A DNA stretch of 9,147 nt, from assembly GCA_943356515.1 (NCBI GenBank), contig CALRFM010000036.1:1-9147 (forward strand), read 5' to 3'. A model generated the notes under the pieces. The model saw nothing but the letters and a program-made list of their open reading frames with translations. It did no database searches and was not told where the DNA came from. The translations under genes were made by a program, and so were the position numbers. The number at the start of each line of letters is the position of its first letter. Within the stretch, counting starts at the first letter, position 1. The DNA comes from Patescibacteria group bacterium (GTDB lineage: Bacteria > Patescibacteriota > Microgenomatia > UBA1406 > GWC2-37-13). This document shows, piece by piece, positions 6,040-9,147 of this stretch.

Positions 6040-6651
6040 TACTTCACTTTCTCTTGAAATATCATCATAAAAAAATGACTCTCCCTTATTTAGTTCTTCG
6101 TAATTTGTCTCATACTCTAAACTATTATATACAGTAGTTGCTGATCCTTCAATAACTCGCACGGTAACATTTGATTCTTCAAATATTATCGATATAGCTC
6201 CCTCATGCAATTTCACCAGCAAATGACCAACACGAATGGAAAGGGGAATGGTAGCTGTTTCTTGTGAATATTCAACCTCTCCTCCACGGTGGGTAATGAC
6301 AATATTGGCAGGAAGGGTTTGGGTAAAAGAAACCGAACTTTTTGAAAATATATCTATCAATGTATCTTCATCAAATAGTATAGTCACTTCACCATCATCT
6401 CCGGTCTCTATTGTTTCCCCTTGTTGAATAGGGGTTGATCCACCCAACTCTGCAGCTTCCGTAGCGGTGCGCGATTGCCATAGAACTTCACCATCAATAT
6501 ACGTTATTGATCCTTGAAGCGCATTGGGTGGGGCTCGAGAACCGTCATATGATGCTTTATTATCTGAAAGCGCAATGACTTGTATATATAAAACAGAGAT
6601 TCCGATGCCAATAAGAAGTGATATTCCAAAAATAAGGACGGTGCGTTTCAT
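6034..6651 (-). CDS. FecR-domain protein with N-terminal membrane anchor
   Basis: A 205-residue protein: TM anchor at residues 5-27 (VLIFGISLLIGIGISVLYIQ…), then a beta-rich domain containing GSITYIDGEVLW (47-58) and GETIETGDDGEVTILFDEDT (78-97), continuing IDIFSKSSVSF and VRVIEGSATTVYN (164-176). The 'G.ltxxxGxv….G..l.TgxxgxaxlxFxdgtxlxlxxxs' pattern is that of FecR domains. Classical FecR couples an outer-membrane TonB receptor to a FecI sigma factor; neither is seen here, so this is an orphan FecR-fold protein, inside-out oriented with the beta domain outside the cytoplasm. It is the last gene of the three-gene operon, starting 2 nt after the YihY-like stop, with no Shine-Dalgarno, so translation is probably coupled. 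Possible role: envelope sensing or scaffold; not demonstrable. Confidence 0.78.
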   Translation of the reverse strand: MKRTVLIFGISLLIGIGISVLYIQVIALSDNKASYDGSRAPPNALQGSITYIDGEVLWQSRTATEAAELGGSTPIQQGETIETGDDGEVTILFDEDTLIDIFSKSSVSFTQTLPANIVITHRGGEVEYSQETATIPLSIRVGHLLVKLHEGAISIIFEESNVTVRVIEGSATTVYNSLEYETNYEELNKGESFFYDDISRESEVL

Positions 6652-6653
6652 AG

Positions 6654-7529
6654 TTAATTTACTACTTTGGTAAATCGTGGGTCATACGATATGCCTGACC
6701 CATGACTATTTGCATACACCTGCGTAAATTCTGCTCCAAAGAAGAATATGATACATGAGTAATAAATCCATAAAAGTAATACTAAAATAGAACCTGTGAT
6801 GCCATAAATAGACATAAGAATGCTATTACTAAGGAGCGATCCAATAATATATTTCCCCAGCACAAAAAGCAATGAGGTTACCAGCCCGCCAATGAAAACA
6901 TCTCGCCATGACATGTTGCCATCGGGTAATAACCGATAGATAGCAGCAATAAGTATCCACACACTGACAAATGCCAGCGTTGCATTTAACCCTTGAATAG
7001 CGATATACGGAAATGTGAAATACCCCGCTGCATAAAATATCAACAGGTTAATTCCTACGTGAATGCTAAAAGAAGCAATGATGATAAAACCAAGAACCAG
7101 AATAAAAACAATAGAAAAGAAACGCTCCCGAAAATGAAAAAAAAGCGGTTGTTTAGGTCGGGCGGCAATTTTCCACATGTGATTAAGGGAATATTTGCAT
7201 TGACTTACTACGGCGTACAATGCAAGGACAAGAAGAATACTCCCGGTATATCTGGCAGCTACACTTTGAGAAATGAGTGAATCTATTTGTGAGCTATATG
7301 GATGTATGGCCCGTGCAAAGGTTGGTCCAGCAATATCGGCTACCTGTTCTATGAGTGTCGCATATGCAGCCCTATCTGGAACCATTACTGCAATAAGACT
7401 CAGCATTATCATAATAACGGGAGGGAGTGCAAAAAGAATGTAGTAAGACAATGTTGCAGCCATCCGTAGTGCGTCATCTTCCAAGAATTCAAAAAATGCA
7501 CTTTTAAAAAGTCTCAAAATCTTAATCAT
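6654..7529 (-). CDS. YihY/BrkB family integral membrane protein
   Basis: The 291-residue protein has about six TM segments (roughly 27-50, 95-113, 136-158, 180-202, 209-232, 244-265). Family hallmarks are present: DDALRMAATLSYYILFALPP at 18-37, the central SQ-K-SLNHMW at 109-119, the LLPDGNMSWRDVFIGG loop at 200-215 and the YGITGSILVLLLWIYYS…FFFGAEFTQVYA end at 242-273. The family (UPF0761, once misnamed ribonuclease BN) lies in the inner membrane; its function is still unsettled, with transport or envelope roles suggested. Length and termini are normal. The ATG at 7529 lies 12 nt after the dehydrogenase stop with no ribosome binding site, so it is the middle gene of the operon. Confidence 0.9.
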   Translation of the reverse strand: MIKILRLFKSAFFEFLEDDALRMAATLSYYILFALPPVIMIMLSLIAVMVPDRAAYATLIEQVADIAGPTFARAIHPYSSQIDSLISQSVAARYTGSILLVLALYAVVSQCKYSLNHMWKIAARPKQPLFFHFRERFFSIVFILVLGFIIIASFSIHVGINLLIFYAAGYFTFPYIAIQGLNATLAFVSVWILIAAIYRLLPDGNMSWRDVFIGGLVTSLLFVLGKYIIGSLLSNSILMSIYGITGSILVLLLWIYYSCIIFFFGAEFTQVYANSHGSGISYDPRFTKVVN

Positions 7530-7541
7530 ATATACATGATG

Positions 7542-8525
7542 TTAATGATTTTTCACAAAGCCTTTAATAGTATCTATGGTTGTTTTCTCTATTCTATAAA
7601 GAGCTTCTATACTATTAAACGCATTATGAGGAGTTATAAGCACTTTAGGATGATTGATAAGATAGTGATCCATCACAAGCGTTTTCATATCTGCTTCTTT
7701 ATTAAAACGTGGTGTTAAGATTGCAGCTTCCTCGGTGAGTTCCTTCTCCTCCTCCAAGACATCGAGCGCCACTCCGGCCAGTATATCTGAATTCAAACCT
7801 TCAATCACTGCCTCGGTATCTACCAGTCCACCGCGCGCGGTATTTATGAGATAACAACCCTTTTTCATTTTATTCACGTTTTCTTTATTAATAATATGTT
7901 TTGTTTCGGCAACCAGTGGCAAATGGAGAGATATAACATCTGAAGATCTGAGAAGTTCATCAAGCTCCACATAGTTGAAACCATACTCTTCTCGTAGCTT
8001 TTGGTCATGAGTACGGGTATTTACCACTATATTCATGCCAAAGCCACGGGCGATACGAAGCACATTAATGCCTATTTTCCCCAGTCCAATAACACCCAGT
8101 GTTTTGCCAAAAAGATCGACTCCTCGAATTTGTGCATGGTCAAAATTAAGTTGCTTGGCTTGACTTACGGATTGGTAAATCTTTCTTGTCAAACTGAGCA
8201 TGAGTGCGAAGGTATGTTCAGCTACGGTATTACTTCCATATTCAGGAACATTAGATACAGTAATATCGTGTTCTTTACAATAATCAGTATCTATGTGGTC
8301 AAAGCCTGTAGAGCGTGTAGCAATGAGTTTCAGTTGGGGAAGGTGGGTAAGCACTTCTTTGGAGCAATCGGAATAGACAAAGGTTGATAGTATCTGAGCA
8401 TCGGCATACTCTTCAACATTATCGGGAGAAAGCTTTTCTTCCACGAGTGTTACATCAGGGAAGGCTTTGATAAGGAGTTCGTGCTCCCAATCTGCAACTT
8501 CAAAAAAAACTATTCTGCCATTCAT
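7542..8525 (-). CDS. D-isomer-specific 2-hydroxyacid dehydrogenase (D-lactate dehydrogenase-like)
   Basis: The enzyme interconverts 2-keto acids and D-2-hydroxy acids with NAD(H); the likely reaction is pyruvate to D-lactate. Numbering from the upstream ATG at 8531: RSTGFDHID (73-81), GSNTVAEHTFALML (99-112), Rossmann GLGKIG (149-154), catalytic Arg233 in INTARGG, Glu262 in LDVLEEE, and His302 in ITPHNAF. The roughly 40-residue stretch between Glu262 and His302 is longer than in SerA and matches the D-LDH/VanH group. Length (327-329) is normal. Two starts lie 6 nt apart (8531 and 8525); TATGAT ending 6 nt before 8525 favours MNGRIVFFEV. It is first in a three-gene operon with YihY- and FecR-like genes. 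In a fermenting organism it would regenerate NAD+. Exact substrate is uncertain. Confidence 0.9.
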   Translation of the reverse strand: MNGRIVFFEVADWEHELLIKAFPDVTLVEEKLSPDNVEEYADAQILSTFVYSDCSKEVLTHLPQLKLIATRSTGFDHIDTDYCKEHDITVSNVPEYGSNTVAEHTFALMLSLTRKIYQSVSQAKQLNFDHAQIRGVDLFGKTLGVIGLGKIGINVLRIARGFGMNIVVNTRTHDQKLREEYGFNYVELDELLRSSDVISLHLPLVAETKHIINKENVNKMKKGCYLINTARGGLVDTEAVIEGLNSDILAGVALDVLEEEKELTEEAAILTPRFNKEADMKTLVMDHYLINHPKVLITPHNAFNSIEALYRIEKTTIDTIKGFVKNH

Positions 8526-8542
8526 ACTCATATCATACTATA
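8526..8542 (-). promoter_or_regulatory. -10 elements of the dehydrogenase operon
   Basis: On the minus strand two overlapping hexamers are visible: TATAGT (8542-8537) and TATGAT (8537-8532). The second ends 6 nt before the ATG at 8525, the same leaderless spacing seen at other genes here. TATAGT ends 5 nt before the ATG at 8531. No convincing -35 and no Shine-Dalgarno were found. Confidence 0.45.
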
Positions 8543-8543
8543 A

Positions 8544-8557
8544 CCAATTGACATTGG
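8544..8557. promoter_or_regulatory. Perfect inverted repeat CCAAT-TGAC-ATTGG, possible operator
   Basis: Five-base perfect arms flank a 4-nt centre. The repeat contains the whole -35 TTGACA of the plus-strand promoter (8548-8553) and lies just upstream of the minus-strand -10 elements, so a dimeric regulator bound here could affect both directions. The regulator is unknown. Confidence 0.4.
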
Positions 8558-8576
8558 CACTCGCTATCATTATAGT
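8548..8576 (+). promoter_or_regulatory. Consensus sigma-70-type promoter TTGACA-N17-TATAGT for the coiled-coil gene
   Basis: TTGACA (8548-8553) and TATAGT (8571-8576) are separated by the optimal 17 nt. The predicted start is around 8583, leaving a leader of about 23 nt with no Shine-Dalgarno. A second hexamer, TATTTT (8594-8599), ends exactly 6 nt before the ATG at 8606 and could give a leaderless transcript. Confidence 0.6.
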
Positions 8577-8589
8577 AAGTCTCTTACTA
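8573..8589. repeat. Perfect inverted repeat TAGTAAG-TCT-CTTACTA over the transcription start
   Basis: Seven-base perfect arms around a 3-nt loop, spanning the end of the -10 and the predicted start site, followed by a T-rich run GTTTTATTTTA. Position suggests an operator; the hairpin plus T-rich tail could alternatively act as a weak terminator for readthrough from upstream. The GC-poor stem makes termination less likely. Confidence 0.42.
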
Positions 8590-8605
8590 GTTTTATTTTA
8601 TACAC

Positions 8606-9016
8606 ATGTCAGAAAGCAAATACGAATCAATTAGCAGACTTGAGAATCTAATAAATGGTCACCAAATGGATTTGGATAAACTACAAAATGACTTGAAAGA
8701 TCAGGCTGGGATGCTTAAAGCTGCCTTTGAAAATGACGCTGCTTATTTGGAAGCTCATAAAGATTCACAGGACGCTATTAAAAAGAAAAAAGGAGAAAAA
8801 GACAGAATCATCAAAGAGCCGGCAATTGCAGTGCTTAACGAAAAAGTACAAGATCTCCGCTCGCAGGTAAAAGAAGAGAGGCAAGCACTTTCCGATTACC
8901 TGTCACAATATTTTCAAGAAAGTGGATTGCGACAAATCACTGGGACTGATGGTGAGATACGAGATATTGTTACGTCAGTACGACTGGTGAAGCAGAGGGA
9001 TGTCAGACAAGATTAG
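8606..9016 (+). CDS. Small charged coiled-coil protein of unknown function
   Basis: I do not recognise a characterised family. The 136-residue protein is almost entirely helical and charged: a first helix at about 5-62 (SISRLENLINGHQMDLDKLQ… to AIKKKKGEKDR), a break at KEPA (70-73), and a second helix at about 74-105 (VLNEKVQDLRSQVKEERQAL SDYLSQYFQ). Heptad-like Leu/Ile/Val spacing suggests an antiparallel coiled coil or homodimer. The tail (GLRQITGTDGEIRDIVTSVRLVKQ) looks like a short folded cap. No signal peptide or TM segment is present, so it should be cytoplasmic. It has the best promoter in the window and is divergent from the dehydrogenase operon. Its last 14 nt overlap the end of a convergent gene. 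Similar small coiled-coil proteins seem familiar from Patescibacteria, but I cannot assign a role. Confidence 0.7.
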   Translation: MSESKYESISRLENLINGHQMDLDKLQNDLKDQAGMLKAAFENDAAYLEAHKDSQDAIKKKKGEKDRIIKEPAIAVLNEKVQDLRSQVKEERQALSDYLSQYFQESGLRQITGTDGEIRDIVTSVRLVKQRDVRQD

Positions 9017-9147
9017 AAATGTCCGCTTTTAGTTTCCTCTCTTCAAATGCTCGTCGTCCAGCTTGTCTCCATGGATGGTTGTATGGTGGGACATAATTTA
9101 GAGAGTGATTTGTCAAAATCGTTGGGTTTTTCCTCACCTTCTCTAGT
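9003..9147 (-). CDS. C-terminal 47 residues of an unidentified gene cut by the window edge
   Basis: On the minus strand a frame enters from the right edge and runs to TGA at 9005-9003, encoding ...NPTILTNHSLNYVPPYNHPWRQ followed by AGRRAFEERKLKADISNLV. The composition is protein-like (PPYNHPWR, then a basic amphipathic stretch), and the other minus-strand frame that is open at the edge stops earlier. The PxxHPWR…DIS ending recalls the tails of some transposase- or HNH-like proteins, but that is memory of a pattern and cannot be confirmed from 47 residues. It overlaps the coiled-coil gene tail-to-tail by 14 nt. Confidence 0.55.
   Translation of the reverse strand, partial: LEKVRKNPTILTNHSLNYVPPYNHPWRQAGRRAFEERKLKADISNLV

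Noticed and set aside
8001..8387. 128-residue plus-strand frame opposite the dehydrogenase
   Set aside because: It is antisense to the Rossmann and substrate-binding motifs of a clear enzyme and shows no domain features.
1..9147. Alternative genetic code (TGA as Gly) as in Gracilibacteria/Absconditabacteria
   Set aside because: TGA ends the DUF5680 gene and the right-edge gene, and no conserved domain needs TGA read-through.
1..9147. Phage, defence or biosynthetic cluster
   Set aside because: No capsid, integrase, Cas, restriction or multi-enzyme biosynthetic genes are present; the TA pair is the only defence-adjacent module.

Overview
The window reads as an AT-leaning, gene-dense bacterial chromosome segment using the standard bacterial code (TGA is a stop, for example at the end of the DUF5680 gene). 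Small proteins, a large LysM-tailed secreted protein, DUF5680, a BrnT/RHH toxin-antitoxin pair and a D-lactate-dehydrogenase-like enzyme together recall Candidate Phyla Radiation (Patescibacteria) genomes, probably on the Parcubacteria/Microgenomates side. This placement is inferred from family combinations; there is no rRNA or ribosomal marker here to prove it.

Layout. 1-2381 (+): the 3' part of a very long secreted protein (beta-helix, choice-of-anchor Q-like end, Pro-Thr linker, two FN3-like domains, C-terminal LysM). 2400-2855 (+): a DUF5680 protein. 2877-3144 (+): a small two-TM protein whose reading frame is broken at an A8 tract. 3197-3791 (+): a BrnT-like toxin overlapping an RHH antitoxin. 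3863-4906 (-) and 4933-6039 (+): a membrane-anchored alpha/beta hydrolase and a membrane-anchored GH18 protein, divergent across only 26 bp. 6034-8525 (-): a tight operon, read right to left, of a D-2-hydroxyacid dehydrogenase, a YihY/BrkB-like membrane protein and a FecR-domain protein; it converges on the GH18 gene with a 6-nt overlap. 8606-9016 (+): a coiled-coil protein of unknown function, divergent from the dehydrogenase across a palindrome-rich control region. 9003-9147 (-): the C-terminal end of another gene, cut by the window edge.

Functional theme. Five products (LysM/beta-helix protein, alpha/beta hydrolase, GH18, FecR-domain protein, YihY-like protein) act at or outside the membrane, so this is mostly a cell-envelope neighbourhood with a toxin-antitoxin module and one fermentation-type enzyme inserted.

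The most noteworthy observations are: (1) no start codon has a recognisable Shine-Dalgarno sequence, and several have a TAnnnT hexamer ending exactly 6 nt before the ATG/GTG, the geometry of leaderless transcription; (2) the same 11-mer ATAAAAAAAAC sits at the break in the two-TM gene and inside the toxin/antitoxin overlap, and losing one A at either place joins the two frames into one; (3) three inverted repeats are packed into the 8532-8605 divergent region. I see no CRISPR array, tRNA, rRNA, intact insertion sequence or defence system.
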